Assembly: GCA_021739645.1 (NCBI GenBank)
Contig: JAIPBL010000056.1
Location: 1-41,141, forward strand
DNA from: Saprospiraceae bacterium
GTDB lineage: Bacteria; Bacteroidota; Bacteroidia; Chitinophagales; Saprospiraceae
Reading direction: 5' to 3'
Length of the DNA: 41,141 nt
Position 1 is the stretch's first letter. Each line of letters begins with the position of its first letter. Shown here piece by piece: positions 25,601 through 34,300 of this stretch. The notes under the pieces were generated by a model. That model worked only from the letters and a program-made list of their open reading frames with translations. It was not told the origin of the DNA and did no database searches. The position numbers were made by a program, and so were the translations under genes.

Positions 25601-27757
25601 AGCGATGGATGCGCCCAAGTGGTGGCTTCCGGTGGTGTAGGAGGATATACCTACCAATGGAGCACGCCAAATATGCCTACGACGTCCTCAGTTTGTGGGC
25701 TTTCCGTAGGCCCAATCACCGTTTCAGTCACAGATTTGAATGGTTGTGTTGTGTCTGGCTCTATCAATATTACCTCACAGCCTGCTATCGCTTTGAACAT
25801 TACTAAAACAGATGTGAAATGTAAAGGCGGTAACGATGGCTCTGCCACTGTCACCCCCTCAGGAGGTGCAGGCGGCTTTACTTTCCAATGGAGCACGGGA
25901 AATACACCAACACAAGCAACCACATCCGGATTAATTGCTGGAAATGTATCAGTAACTGTGACTGACGTCAATGGTTGTCAGGCTTTTGGCAACATTGCCA
26001 TCAACGAACCTGCAACGGGTGTTCAAGCAATCGCCAGTCAAACTTTGATTAGTTGTTACAGCGAAAACAAAAGCGTAGCAACGGTGATGCCTACCGGCGG
26101 TACAGGCCCATATACTTACGCTTGGTCGCCAGGTGGCCTAACCACTCAAACAATTTCAAATATCTCCATTGGCCAATACACCGTGACAGTTACTGATGTT
26201 GGAGGTTGTACCGCTACCAGCCAAGTGAATGTCACCCAATGGCCAGCCTACAACCTGCTTATTTCTACGACCCCACCAACTTGCAGTGGCAACGCAGATG
26301 GCCAAATGAATGTGGTAGTGCTTGCAGGTGGCAATGGCACCTATACCTACGCATGGAGCAATGGTCAAACTACAGACGTAATTACAGGGCTGCTTGGCGC
26401 TGTCACCTACACGGTAACAGTGACTGACGGCCAAGGTTGTACAGGTACCATGTCACGACTGCTAAGTAGCCCAGCCCCACTCGTGCTCACTCTCGCACAA
26501 ACACCGACTAAATGCGCCGGCTCACCAGATGGTTCGGCGACTGTTGCAAATGTTTCAGGAGGCACATCTCCTTTCACCTACCAATGGGGGGCTGCCGCCA
26601 ACAACCAAACCACAGCTACAGCAACGAACCTCGGTGCTGGGACTTACTCGGTTGTAGTGACAGGCACTGGAGGCTGCACCAATTCGGGAACCATTACCGT
26701 TACTGAGCCAATGTCGCTTTCCGCCAATTTCACCATCGTAAACAATGAGTGTTTTGGATACGAAAACGGCGAGGCTGAAGTGAAGGTGACCGGCGGAGTC
26801 CCAGGTTTTACATACCAGTGGTCAAATAATGCGACGACTGATAAAATTATCGACTTGGCTGCTGGCAGTTATTATCTGACCATCACAGATGCCAATGGAT
26901 GCAGTACAATTGATTCGGTCTTTATTGCTGCTCCGCAAAGTGTCACTGCCGATTTGACCATTCAAGATGTCGCTTGTTTCGGTGACCGTAACGGCTCCAT
27001 AAAAATAACACCAATCGGAGGTACTCCTCCTTTTACCTACAGCCTTGATGGCCAGCAATTCTATGGAAGTAGCACCCTGATAGCATTGGCGGCAGGAGAC
27101 TACACCGTGTACCTTAAGGATGCTGAAGGTTGCATTTTCGACTTGGACGCTACGGTGAATGAGCCGCCACAGATGACAGTTGACATTCTTGTTTGGGGTG
27201 AAAGCTTGGACGAGTACATGGTCGAATATGGGGCAACTTTCCCGCTCATTGCTGAAACCTCAAATGCACAGGGCAGTGTCATGTATTTCTGGGATGCTTC
27301 CTATTGTGGTACCTTGGCGCAAGATACCATGTCAGATTGCACGGGCACGTTGACTTCGAGTGCCATCTGGTCCACACCGGATTATGCCAACGATTACTTC
27401 ATCTTGGCAGTAGATTCATTGGGTTGCGAAGCAGAAGACCACCTCAAAGTTTTTGTGACCAAAAGTCGTCGAGTACTCGTACCTACTGGTTTTTCACCTA
27501 ACCAAAACGGCACCAATGACCTCCTCATCGTTCACGGTAAAAAAGGTACAATGATTAAATCGTTCCAAGTATTCGACCGTTGGGGCGAATTGCTCTGGCA
27601 GGATGTTGACATCCCCATCAATGAGCCTGCACGAGGATGGGACGGCACTTTCAAATCGAAGGATATGCCAGCCGGGGTATATGTTTGGTACCTGGAAGCA
27701 GAATACGAGGATGGCATGAAAGAAAGCTTAAAAGGAGAAACCACACTCATTAGATAA
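22688..27757 (+). CDS. giant SprB-like repeat adhesin with P domains and T9SS type B (gliding-motility) C-terminus
   Basis: The product is 1689 residues. Order of domains: signal peptide (~1-22, LSFGQ); a CUB-like domain (~30-145) with the GDELCFFDGP strand; a PKD domain (~195-252) with FEWDFGDGG and the H-x-F-x-x-P-G-x-Y signature; and two proprotein-convertase P-like domains (~320-472 and ~575-728). Each P domain has D-x-x-I-x-L-x-x-P-N-x-Q early and L-N-G-x-W-x-L-x-V late. An Fn3-like segment (~785-868) follows. About eight SprB-type repeats of ~75 residues run from ~875 to 1490, each with an SCFGGxDG-like opening and a VTDxxGC-like end. The last ~93 residues are a CHU_C/type B sorting domain (VLVPTGFSPNQNGTNDLL..., FDRWGELLW, GVYVWYLE). 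It is exported by T9SS to the cell surface, probably as an adhesin. The downstream porP/sprF-type gene is the expected partner. Confidence 0.9.
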   Translation: MNLKATLLSTSFLFCAILSFGQNYLMSSTLTAITKCSGFFMDSGGGNGNYLGNQHFTTTICPDGTTGTHTQLVFGSTNFGAGDELCFFDGPTTASPALSCASDFTPGAAFIIQATAVNTSGCITVTFDSDGIGEGAGWSANINCIPSCQTILSVLDNTNPTANPVDTGWIDICPGERVFFYGKGAYPQNGAVYNHSDLTSSFEWDFGDGGITYGPTVSHIFDEPGGYVVQLEITDQLGCKNTNFVSQRVRVAPRPYFMLGAWPTEICAGDTISLNDMVNATDPSHTVSVLPNEGSFQTAGIRADSLALPDGDGSCYVTNISFTSFSPGQILTNISDLIGIFVTMEHSWMRDLEITLTCPNGQSAILHNHPGQTGGEIFLGIPNEADEGFPVPIPGTGYDYGWSSTPDFNQTWIQYANTHPNIGTLPEGTYNSFQPLTNFLGCPLNGDWEIEVCDHWGIDNGYIFSWGIEFDPSLYPSVETFSPDITSWGWNNHPSILYSSADSLVGSPINAGEVAYTFTVNDAFGCSWDTTVNLQVLPETHPLCHACEDILVPAPDTVVCVGEPVAINVSSPMATTQNVTFESYDDYPLGASNHPVANPYNSVIAINSITPGTIANATTDILSVCIDIATDFDADLQIFLKSPNNQLLMLSTNNGGSGDNYTQTCFTPTAVTPITSGVAPFTGNFQPEGSWSVLNGVPVNGNWTLRVTDAFGLNAMGRVNWWSITFRSQNNVTYTWTPSGGLSCNNCSTPIATPMANTNYIVTASDGYGCIKKDTVNITVLSSFNAPTVALTQNTSGEIIANWNDVNPGSSYEVNVNNTGWIPANNGNLSHIVSGLLNGNAVTVEVRTMVGGAACQVGIGAANMVYQFCPIFLSIDNPAPYAVSCNGVCDESVQISVSNGQSPFNFNITNTTTGTMFSQMTGNINGLCPGVFSVLVTDATGCSATIGFTVNDQPPIIPAVTQVSPVSCFGGSDGCAQVVASGGVGGYTYQWSTPNMPTTSSVCGLSVGPITVSVTDLNGCVVSGSINITSQPAIALNITKTDVKCKGGNDGSATVTPSGGAGGFTFQWSTGNTPTQATTSGLIAGNVSVTVTDVNGCQAFGNIAINEPATGVQAIASQTLISCYSENKSVATVMPTGGTGPYTYAWSPGGLTTQTISNISIGQYTVTVTDVGGCTATSQVNVTQWPAYNLLISTTPPTCSGNADGQMNVVVLAGGNGTYTYAWSNGQTTDVITGLLGAVTYTVTVTDGQGCTGTMSRLLSSPAPLVLTLAQTPTKCAGSPDGSATVANVSGGTSPFTYQWGAAANNQTTATATNLGAGTYSVVVTGTGGCTNSGTITVTEPMSLSANFTIVNNECFGYENGEAEVKVTGGVPGFTYQWSNNATTDKIIDLAAGSYYLTITDANGCSTIDSVFIAAPQSVTADLTIQDVACFGDRNGSIKITPIGGTPPFTYSLDGQQFYGSSTLIALAAGDYTVYLKDAEGCIFDLDATVNEPPQMTVDILVWGESLDEYMVEYGATFPLIAETSNAQGSVMYFWDASYCGTLAQDTMSDCTGTLTSSAIWSTPDYANDYFILAVDSLGCEAEDHLKVFVTKSRRVLVPTGFSPNQNGTNDLLIVHGKKGTMIKSFQVFDRWGELLWQDVDIPINEPARGWDGTFKSKDMPAGVYVWYLEAEYEDGMKESLKGETTLIR

Positions 27758-27767
27758 TTGATGTTTG

Positions 27768-27801
27768 GGGCCAATGGTTGCTTTTAGGGAACCATTGGCC
27801 C
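27768..27801 (+). promoter_or_regulatory. perfect 12-bp inverted repeat between adhesin and porP/sprF genes
   Basis: GGGCCAATGGTT (27768-27779) pairs exactly with AACCATTGGCCC (27790-27801) around a 10-base loop. It begins 10 bases after the adhesin stop and ends just before the non-ATG start region of the next gene. No T run follows, so it is not a standard terminator. It is more likely an intercistronic mRNA hairpin that affects stability, processing or translation of the downstream gene. Confidence 0.65.
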
Positions 27802-27823
27802 TAAATTGAAAAAGCAAAATATT

Positions 27824-28873
27824 GTGAAATTAAAAATTACCACTGTTTTCGCAGCACTTGGGATTTGCCTGCAAGCATTCGCTCAAGACCCTCAATTTGT
27901 GCAGTTTTATGCCTCGCCATTGCAGCTAAACCCCGCAATGACAGGTGTCCATCCGGGCAAATGGCGGGCAGTAGTCAACTACCGGGAACAATGGAGCAGC
28001 ATTCTAGACTCAAAGCCTTACAAAAGCCTGAGTGCCAGTTTTGATGCAAAAAACCAGATAGGCCGTGGGGATTATTTAGCCTATGGCGTCACGGTGCTTC
28101 GGGACCAAGCTGGTAGTTCCAATTACCTGCGGCAATCGGCTGATTTGAGCCTTTCTTACATGAAAGAATTAGATGGCAGCCGATATAGCCAGTATGAACA
28201 ATACTTGATTGGCGGTGCATCAGTCGGCTTCGGCCAGCACAGCCTCGACTACGGCGGTCTTTGGTTCAGTTCCCAGTTCAACAACGGAACGGAGCAAATA
28301 GACTATAGTTTGTCAAATGGAGAAAGCATCAACGAATCGTCGGGAGCATATATGAACATCAATGCTGGCCTGCTTTGGTATGCTGTTTTTGACGATAACA
28401 AAAGCTTGTATTTTGGTGGTTCGTTGAATCATGTGAATGCTCCAAAAGTTTCGTTCATTGATGCCGATGGCCAAGAGTCGATTGACATGAAATGGGTTGG
28501 CCATGCAGGCGGTGAACTTCCGTTTAGCCACCAATTTAGCATCCTTCCTGCAGTTGCAGTGATTGGACAAGGCGAAAACATGCTGGCATTGTACGGTGCA
28601 AACGTGCGGTACACAAACCGTGATTGGAACGAAGTGGCACTTCGTGCTGGCCTTTGGGGTCACCTCGCAAAAGATGTTGAAGGAGGTTTCGCAACACCTG
28701 CCGTTACGTTTACAGCCATCTTGGAATTAGAGCGGTGGAACTTAGGGGTTAGTTACGATATAGCGTCCAATAAGCTTTCACCACCAACTAATAACCGTGG
28801 GGCATTCGAGTTGTCGCTGATATACTACCACCCCGGTGAACGCAAGGCAAGGGTAAAATGCCCGAAATTGTAA
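27824..28873 (+). CDS. PorP/SprF-family T9SS outer-membrane protein
   Basis: The product is about 349 residues. No ATG precedes the signal peptide. The candidates are GTG at 27824 (MKLKITTVFAALGIC...) and TTG at 27806, which would add six residues. The GTG is preferred because an A-rich leader separates it from the hairpin, whereas the TTG is only 4 bases past it. After cleavage at AFAQ, the sequence DPQFVQFYASPLQLNPAMTG is the hallmark opening of PorP/SprF proteins, followed by regularly spaced amphipathic strands of a 14-strand-like barrel. In gliding Flavobacterium, SprF is needed to export SprB, and members of this family commonly follow their type B cargo. The location 66 bases after the SprB-like adhesin fits that pairing. 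It is followed by a bidirectional terminator. Confidence 0.88.
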   Translation: MKLKITTVFAALGICLQAFAQDPQFVQFYASPLQLNPAMTGVHPGKWRAVVNYREQWSSILDSKPYKSLSASFDAKNQIGRGDYLAYGVTVLRDQAGSSNYLRQSADLSLSYMKELDGSRYSQYEQYLIGGASVGFGQHSLDYGGLWFSSQFNNGTEQIDYSLSNGESINESSGAYMNINAGLLWYAVFDDNKSLYFGGSLNHVNAPKVSFIDADGQESIDMKWVGHAGGELPFSHQFSILPAVAVIGQGENMLALYGANVRYTNRDWNEVALRAGLWGHLAKDVEGGFATPAVTFTAILELERWNLGVSYDIASNKLSPPTNNRGAFELSLIYYHPGERKARVKCPKL

Positions 28874-28886
28874 GCGAATGCAGACC

Positions 28887-28934
28887 AATGAAAAAGACGC
28901 TCGGGTGATTGAACACCGAGCGGCTTTTTCATTT
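28887..28934. terminator. bidirectional terminator between porP/sprF-type gene and small membrane-protein gene
   Basis: A long imperfect stem (28887-28907 with 28914-28933) has a CGCTCGGGTG/CACCGAGCG core and outer AATGAAAAAG/CTTTTTCATT arms, giving A-rich and T-rich flanks on both strands. It lies between converging stops at 28873 and 28947. Confidence 0.8.
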
Positions 28935-28946
28935 TGGCAAATTGGC

Positions 28947-29282
28947 TCACAATATCCAATGCGCCACCGCATTTACGAAGCTAACAATAGCAGCTAGCCC
29001 AAGGGCATACCAAAAATTCTTGATGGTGATTCCTTTCAAAAAATAGTCCGCCAGCATAAGCAGCAGGGCATCAACCACCAACCCAAACAAGCCCATCGAA
29101 AAATACCTCGCCGGAGTAGGAATAAAATCCAACAAAGTTCCAATCGTAACATTCAAGAATGCCACAACCAAACCAACGATAATGGCCCTTGGGAAGTCAG
29201 TGACTTTTACACCATCCAAAAATCGGGCACCCAGCCAGATAGCTACACCATTCAAAAATGCGGTAAAAATGAAATGGAACAT
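28947..29282 (-). CDS. four-helix membrane protein, phage-holin superfamily IV-like (PF04020)
   Basis: The product is 111 residues with four predicted membrane helices and short loops. The pattern is that of the small PF04020 membrane proteins: N-terminal W-L-G-A-R-F-L-D-G-V-x-V-x-D-F, a central AFLNVTIGTLLDFIPTP, and a final helix with A-x-V-S-F-V-N-A-V. Although the family name refers to mycobacteriophage holin, these are widespread chromosomal proteins of unknown role in bacterial inner membranes. Nothing around it is phage-like. It starts 55 bases after the coiled-coil gene on the same strand, which allows co-transcription with ftsE and that gene. It ends at a bidirectional terminator. 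Confidence 0.85.
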   Translation of the reverse strand: MFHFIFTAFLNGVAIWLGARFLDGVKVTDFPRAIIVGLVVAFLNVTIGTLLDFIPTPARYFSMGLFGLVVDALLLMLADYFLKGITIKNFWYALGLAAIVSFVNAVAHWIL

Positions 29283-29337
29283 TTGAATTTTTTTTAGTTG
29301 TTCTCTAAATGCTTGATAACAAGCAACTTGTAAATCA

Positions 29338-29706
29338 CTACTTGCTTTTTGATTCTTCGAGGGCTTTCTCCGAACTCTCCAGTTTTCGTTTCAGTTCCTC
29401 GTTCTCCCTGTAAAGCTCATCGTTCCTTTTTATCTTGAACTCAAGCTCTTCTCTCAGTTTTTCGTTCTCTTCCTCCAACGCTTTTGTGGAGGGGGTTTCA
29501 TTAATCTTGTTGGCATCATTGTCAGACGTGTTCTGTTTGGTCTCAACAGCAGTTGTTGTTTTGTTGAAATGGAGAAGGCTCTTGATTTTTTCAATACCAT
29601 CTTCTCCGTTGTAATAGTTTGCGCCGATATATGCTAGGGGCGCGACCAGCAGCATCACGATAAAGAAACGAGTGAAGCCGGTAACTCTGATAGGTCGTTT
29701 TGACAT
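29338..29706 (-). CDS. single-pass membrane protein with C-terminal coiled coil
   Basis: The frame extends to 29757, but the ATG at 29706 (MSKRPIRVTGFTRF) gives a conventional N-in anchor; the product is 122 residues. A basic N-terminus is followed by one membrane helix (FFIVMLLVAPLAYIGANYY), a low-complexity Thr/Asn/Asp linker, and then ~45 residues of heptad-like E/K/L sequence (ALEEENEKLREELEFK..., RENEELKRKL), a predicted parallel coiled coil. I recognise no named family. It lies 107 bases downstream of ftsE on the same strand. FtsL/DivIC-type divisome proteins share this layout, with one helix then an extracytoplasmic coiled coil, so a division-related role is possible, but sequence support is only architectural. 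Confidence 0.7.
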   Translation of the reverse strand: MSKRPIRVTGFTRFFIVMLLVAPLAYIGANYYNGEDGIEKIKSLLHFNKTTTAVETKQNTSDNDANKINETPSTKALEEENEKLREELEFKIKRNDELYRENEELKRKLESSEKALEESKSK

Positions 29707-29813
29707 GATATTTTTGATTTGATGATACAGACAAAAATAGGCGGGCCGTTGCTCCAACTTTCGCTTCTTCTACATAACCACATTTTTTCTGGATAAAATG
29801 GGGAACAACTTGG

Positions 29814-30503
29814 TCAAACCACAACATCCTCCTCGTCAAACACTTTTCCGTTGTGGCAGCGGACGATTCTAGCTGGGAAGTTTTCGAGAATGCGGTAGTC
29901 GTGGGTTGCAAAAAGGACGGCAGTGTCGTTCTCCTGTGCCAATTTTCGGAGCAACAACAGCACTTCATCCGAAGTTTCTGGGTCAAGATTGCCTGTGGGC
30001 TCGTCAGCGATGATGAGTTCGGGGTGATTCAAAAGGGCACGGGCAATGACAACCCGCTGCTGCTCACCACCAGATATGGCATAAGGCATTTTGTTGTTTT
30101 TGCCTTTCAAGTCCACCCGTTCGAGCAATTCGTTTATCCGGGCGGACATCTTGGCTTTGTCCTTCCAGCCCATTGCCCGAAGGGCAAAATTCAGGTTTTC
30201 CTCAATACTCCGGTCATCGAGCAAGTTGAAATCCTGAAAAACGATTCCCAGTTTGCGGCGCAGCATCGGAATGGTTCGGCGGTTTAATTTTTTCAAATCA
30301 AAGCCAGAGACGATGCCTTTTCCTGACCGAAGGGGCAGCGCAGCATAAAGTGTTTTTAGGAGGCTGGATTTGCCGCTACCAGTTTTGCCAATCAGGTACA
30401 CAAACTCACCTTTTGAGATGTTTAAGTTGACGTTTTGCAGCACTTGATTTTCCTGCTGGTAAATATTTACGTCGGAAAGGTTGACGATAGTTTGTTCTAT
30501 CAT
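29814..30503 (-). CDS. ftsE: cell-division ABC transporter ATP-binding protein FtsE
   Basis: The product is 229 residues, standard for FtsE. Walker A GKTGSGKS is at 39-46, the Q-loop at ~90 (GIVFQDFNLL), the signature SGGEQQ at 144-149, Walker B LIIADEPTGNLD at 163-174, and the switch His at ~201 (ATHDYRIL). This is the MacB/LolD/FtsE branch of ABC ATPases, and the VFQDFNLLDDRSIEENL stretch favours FtsE. With the membrane protein FtsX it activates cell-wall hydrolases at the division site from the cytoplasmic face. ftsX is not adjacent: downstream on this strand is the coiled-coil membrane protein, and upstream the outer-membrane barrel. Separated ftsE and ftsX loci occur in Bacteroidota. Confidence 0.88.
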   Translation of the reverse strand: MIEQTIVNLSDVNIYQQENQVLQNVNLNISKGEFVYLIGKTGSGKSSLLKTLYAALPLRSGKGIVSGFDLKKLNRRTIPMLRRKLGIVFQDFNLLDDRSIEENLNFALRAMGWKDKAKMSARINELLERVDLKGKNNKMPYAISGGEQQRVVIARALLNHPELIIADEPTGNLDPETSDEVLLLLRKLAQENDTAVLFATHDYRILENFPARIVRCHNGKVFDEEDVVV

Positions 30504-30608
30504 GATTTTGAATGGGCGATTTGAAAACTGTTAAGCAATGCCAACATAGTTCAACTTTTTTGCCTGCACAAATCTCGCAAAGTTTTTATCAACCAAGGCC
30601 CAATATTC

Positions 30609-31292
30609 TCAACGAAATCGAGCCTTTGCGAATTCTTTAAAATGCAATCGACAGCGAATCCCCAAAAACACTTGTGTCAAATCTGCTTGCAAGCCTGGGT
30701 CTTTAAATCCTTCTTTCCAAGCAAGGTTTGGATAATAATGAAATCGAAAAAGTGGCGTGATGGTGAACAGGTCGGAAAACCCAAAATCCACACCTGCCCC
30801 AAGGCTTCCTCCAAACACTATTTCTGATTCAGATAATTTGATTAGGGAATCAGCCGAATTGAGTGCTTCTAGTTTGTTTCGTGCCAATATTACGCCAGGG
30901 GAGACTTCAATGAAAAACCCTTTGCTAAAAAAATTGCCATCTTTTGAAAAGGTAGGACAATTACAGTCGCTGGCTAGATCAAAGACATAGACCGCTGTAT
31001 TGAAATGGAACCCAAAAACTGTATGGTCTAGTTTTCCGCTTTCAAAATCAGCCTTAAACCTAGAGAAGCTAATCTCGGGTGAAAACTCAATCCTCCGTTT
31101 TTTTAAACGAAACCAATAGTCAGCTCCTACCTGCCAACCAGCAAAGGGATAGGGAGCTACAGCTTGCAATTCATCCCCCAGTTTGTTCCAGCCGTTTGGG
31201 TTAAAGGTTTTATATCCACCCACAATACCCAATTGGCAAAAACAGGAGGAAGCAAAGAAAGCCAGACAGATTGAAAGCAGTATTTTCTTCAT
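30609..31292 (-). CDS. putative outer-membrane beta-barrel protein
   Basis: The product is ~227 residues from the ATG at 31292 (MKKILLSICLAFF). An alternative ATG lies three codons upstream. The signal peptide ends near SSCFCQ at about residue 19; the Cys residues there could also indicate a lipobox, but the +1 context is poor. The mature chain alternates hydrophobic and polar residues with aromatic-capped strands (GWQVGADYWFRL, IEFSPEISFSRF, GFFIEVSPGVIL, LFTITPLFRFHYY), typical of small eight-stranded outer-membrane barrels. An extracellular-loop pair of Cys occurs in DCNCP. The family is not recognised beyond this. It lies 77 bases downstream of the 2112-residue surface protein on the same strand, past a terminator. 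Confidence 0.7.
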   Translation of the reverse strand: MKKILLSICLAFFASSCFCQLGIVGGYKTFNPNGWNKLGDELQAVAPYPFAGWQVGADYWFRLKKRRIEFSPEISFSRFKADFESGKLDHTVFGFHFNTAVYVFDLASDCNCPTFSKDGNFFSKGFFIEVSPGVILARNKLEALNSADSLIKLSESEIVFGGSLGAGVDFGFSDLFTITPLFRFHYYPNLAWKEGFKDPGLQADLTQVFLGIRCRLHFKEFAKARFR

Positions 31293-31310
31293 GATAGGCA
31301 TATTTTAAAC

Positions 31311-31343
31311 AAGAAGAGGCGTTGTTGACAACGCCTCTTCTTC
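31311..31343 (-). terminator. intrinsic terminator of the 2112-residue surface-protein gene
   Basis: A perfect 13-bp inverted repeat (31313-31325 with 31328-31340) is followed on the minus strand by TTGTTTAAAATA, a modest T-rich tail. It lies 27 bases past the stop at 31370 and 20 bases before the barrel gene's start, so some read-through into the barrel gene is plausible. Confidence 0.7.
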
Positions 31344-31369
31344 CGCTACTATTTCTGTTTGAAGTGTTT

Positions 31370-34300
31370 TTATCTCAACAAATTGACTTCGCCCTCAAAC
31401 AACTCAACTTTGCCGTCAATGAATTCAACCTCGGCAAACCAAACGAACACAGCAGGGTTCAGCTTTTCACCCCGGTGTTTGCCGTCCCAACCAAAGGTTG
31501 GGTCGTTGGGTTGAAAATCGTAAAACCCAAACACGGTCTCGCCCCACCTGCTGAAAATCAAGAAGGAATTGATATTCTTTACTTCTTTGCCGCTGAAAAT
31601 CATGAGGACATCGTTCAAGCCATCATCATTCGAGCTGAAACCACTTGGAACGTAAACCGGGTGAACTTTCTTCACAAAAACCGTAATCACATCTTCGTCC
31701 CGGCAGCCTCCTTCATCAACAATAACTTGGAAAGTTGTCTGTTGAGTTGGGTAAATAGTATTGCTTTGGCAAGTGTCACAATCTACAATATCAGCTGGCA
31801 ACCAAATCACGGAATCCAGTTCGCTGAACGGAGGCGTGGTGATGATTTGCAAGGTGACAGGCTCTCCAAGGTTCACAATCGGGTCATTGCCTTCAAAATT
31901 TCCTTGAATCTCAACGGTTACCAATTCTGGTTCTTGTACCGTGAAGATGAGGGTCGTTTGACATCCCACTGCATCAACGATGATAATCGTATGGTCACCT
32001 GGGCTAAGGTTCGTAAAGCTTTTCTGCGAGCTAAACGGAGAACCATTGAGTGAACAGAGATAAGGAGCAACGCCATTAGTGATATTGTTGATAGTGATAA
32101 AACCATCATCATTACCGAAACAACTTACGTCAGAAACGGAAATATCAGCTGTAGGGGGTGTGACATTTTCTATAACAGTTGCTTGGTCAGTCGCTGTACA
32201 TCCGAATGGAGTTGTTACCGTTACACCATAATCCCCTGGTTCGGTGACTATTGGATTGGGGCTTGTTGGGTCACTAACATTTCCAGACCATTGGTAGGTT
32301 ACGCCAGGTGTATTTCCTGGACCACCAAGTGTCACTTCCGAAATGTCGCAATTCAGTTCATCAGGCTGACCTGCATCTGCAGTGGGCAGTGGATTAATTA
32401 CAACCTGAACAATCGCTTCATCACTTGGACATGGCGGAAGGCCAGGCACAGAGTAGGTGTAATCGTGTGTCCCTGCCGCCAAGCCTGCTACGTTGAAAGT
32501 GCCGCCGGGCACAATTTCTCCATTAGGCCCAGTCCAAGTGCCGCCAGGTGTCGAGCTTGTCAAGCTATCGCCAAGGATTATTGTCATGGATTCTCCCTGA
32601 CAGAAGGCAAAATTTCCAATTGGAGCACCTGCGTCAACATTTGGATTTACGGTGACCGTCGCACTCTGAGTAGCAACATTTGAACAATTCAAATCTGTAA
32701 CTGAAACAAGCGTATAAGTATAAACACCAGGCGGAACGGTAGGTGGAACGGTAATCGTGTGGGTGCCCGCTGTCGGAAAGTTCTGTGTTGCAGGTACCAT
32801 ATTCAACGTGTAACTCACCACAAATGGACCAGCACCAGTCAACGTAAATGTTATGTCAGTGGATTGGCCTGCACAAATCGAAGTTGTGCCACTGATAGCT
32901 GCTGTTGGCAAGGCATTAAACACGACTGGCGTTCCAACATTGACATCCAAGCAGCCATCTGATAAATCAACTCCCCCAGTGCCATTATTGTTACCAGCAA
33001 CTGCACTGATGTAATAAGTGGTGCCAAGCGTCATGGTAGCTTGGTTAAATGAGAACGTCGGGCTTGTATTTGTGGCAATCACAGTCCCCAATGAAGCGGA
33101 GGAACCTGTGTGCAAATAGTAAATCAATACATCATCAGGGTCAAGGGTATCACCAACAGTTACTGGAACGGTGGCCATTTGACCTACACAAACTTTCACA
33201 AGTGAAGTGGTCATAGTACCTGCATCCGTGAGGCATGCGCAATCTTTTGAACCAGCAACATTTACAGGTCCACAGCCATTAACATCGTCCACATCAAAGT
33301 TGTAAGTTGCTCCGTTCAGTATGGCTGGGCTGGTGAACAAACCGGCATTTACAGTGCCAGTGGCTGGATTCACCGTGTAAGGTGACACACCGCCGACTAT
33401 TTGGAAAGTTAGTGTGTAGCTGGTTGCGTCTGGTGCACAAGTCTCTACAATATTCTGAATCTGCGGCGGATTGTTAACCGTCACATTGGCAGCGCCAGAA
33501 ACAGTGCCTGGACAAAACTGGTCGAAAACGTCAATTGGCGTGTAGGTTTCATCCGAAGTTGGTGACACCATGAAGTTGAAAGGACTTGTGTTAAGCGTCA
33601 ACGAATTGACCATTCCCGCTGCATCTTGATAAGTCACCGTCCAAGGAGCAACACCTGTCGCATTTGAGAATGTCAAAGTCGCATCATCACCATTACAGAT
33701 GGACACATCTGGGCCAAGTGTGATGTTTGGAATTTCACGGAAAACAACAGGCGCACAGTTACCAACGCTCAAGCAATTGTCGCTAAGATCAACACAGCCA
33801 CTACCATCGTCGTTTCCGACTACTGGACAGATGAAATATGTCTGGCCATAGGTCATGCCTGCCTGAAATGAAAACTCAGCTACGCTGTTTGTAGCAATTG
33901 GGTTTTGTGGGTTGCCGGCATGTATGATGAAACAAAGCGCATCGTCCGCATCGAGGAATTCGCCGGTGTTATCATAGACTGGCGCTGCCAGGTCTGTTCC
34001 ACAAACATTCATGGAAGTAGATGGGAAGTTGCCAGCCGTAGATAGACAATCACAATCAACAACGTCATCCTCAACAGTGACAGGCGTACAGCCGTGGCAA
34101 TCACTTACGACAAAATTGTAACCAAGGCCACTGGCAATGGGAGGACTGGTAAAACTAGCACCAGATGGAACGCCATCAACGGTATAGCAACTTGCATCTC
34201 CACCTGCTATGTCAAATGAAACTGTGTAAGACGTTCCAGTTGGGTCGCATAGCGTCACGATGTTGGCAACTGTAGGCGGCACATTTACTGTTACTGTCTC

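Noticed and set aside
22688-27757. Repeated VTVTDxxGC-type segments as a DNA-level tandem repeat array
   Set aside because: The similarity is at protein level (SprB-type repeats). The nucleotide copies read as diverged, so no DNA satellite or CRISPR-like array is present.
28947-29282. Phage-holin-like protein as a sign of a prophage
   Set aside because: The PF04020 family is mostly chromosomal despite its name, and no integrase, lysin, capsid or tail gene is near.
32183-32683. 166-codon plus-strand ORF antisense to the 2112-residue gene
   Set aside because: It lies wholly within a well-supported gene on the other strand. Its residues are typical of a shadow frame of Thr/Val/Cys-rich repeats, with no recognisable domain.
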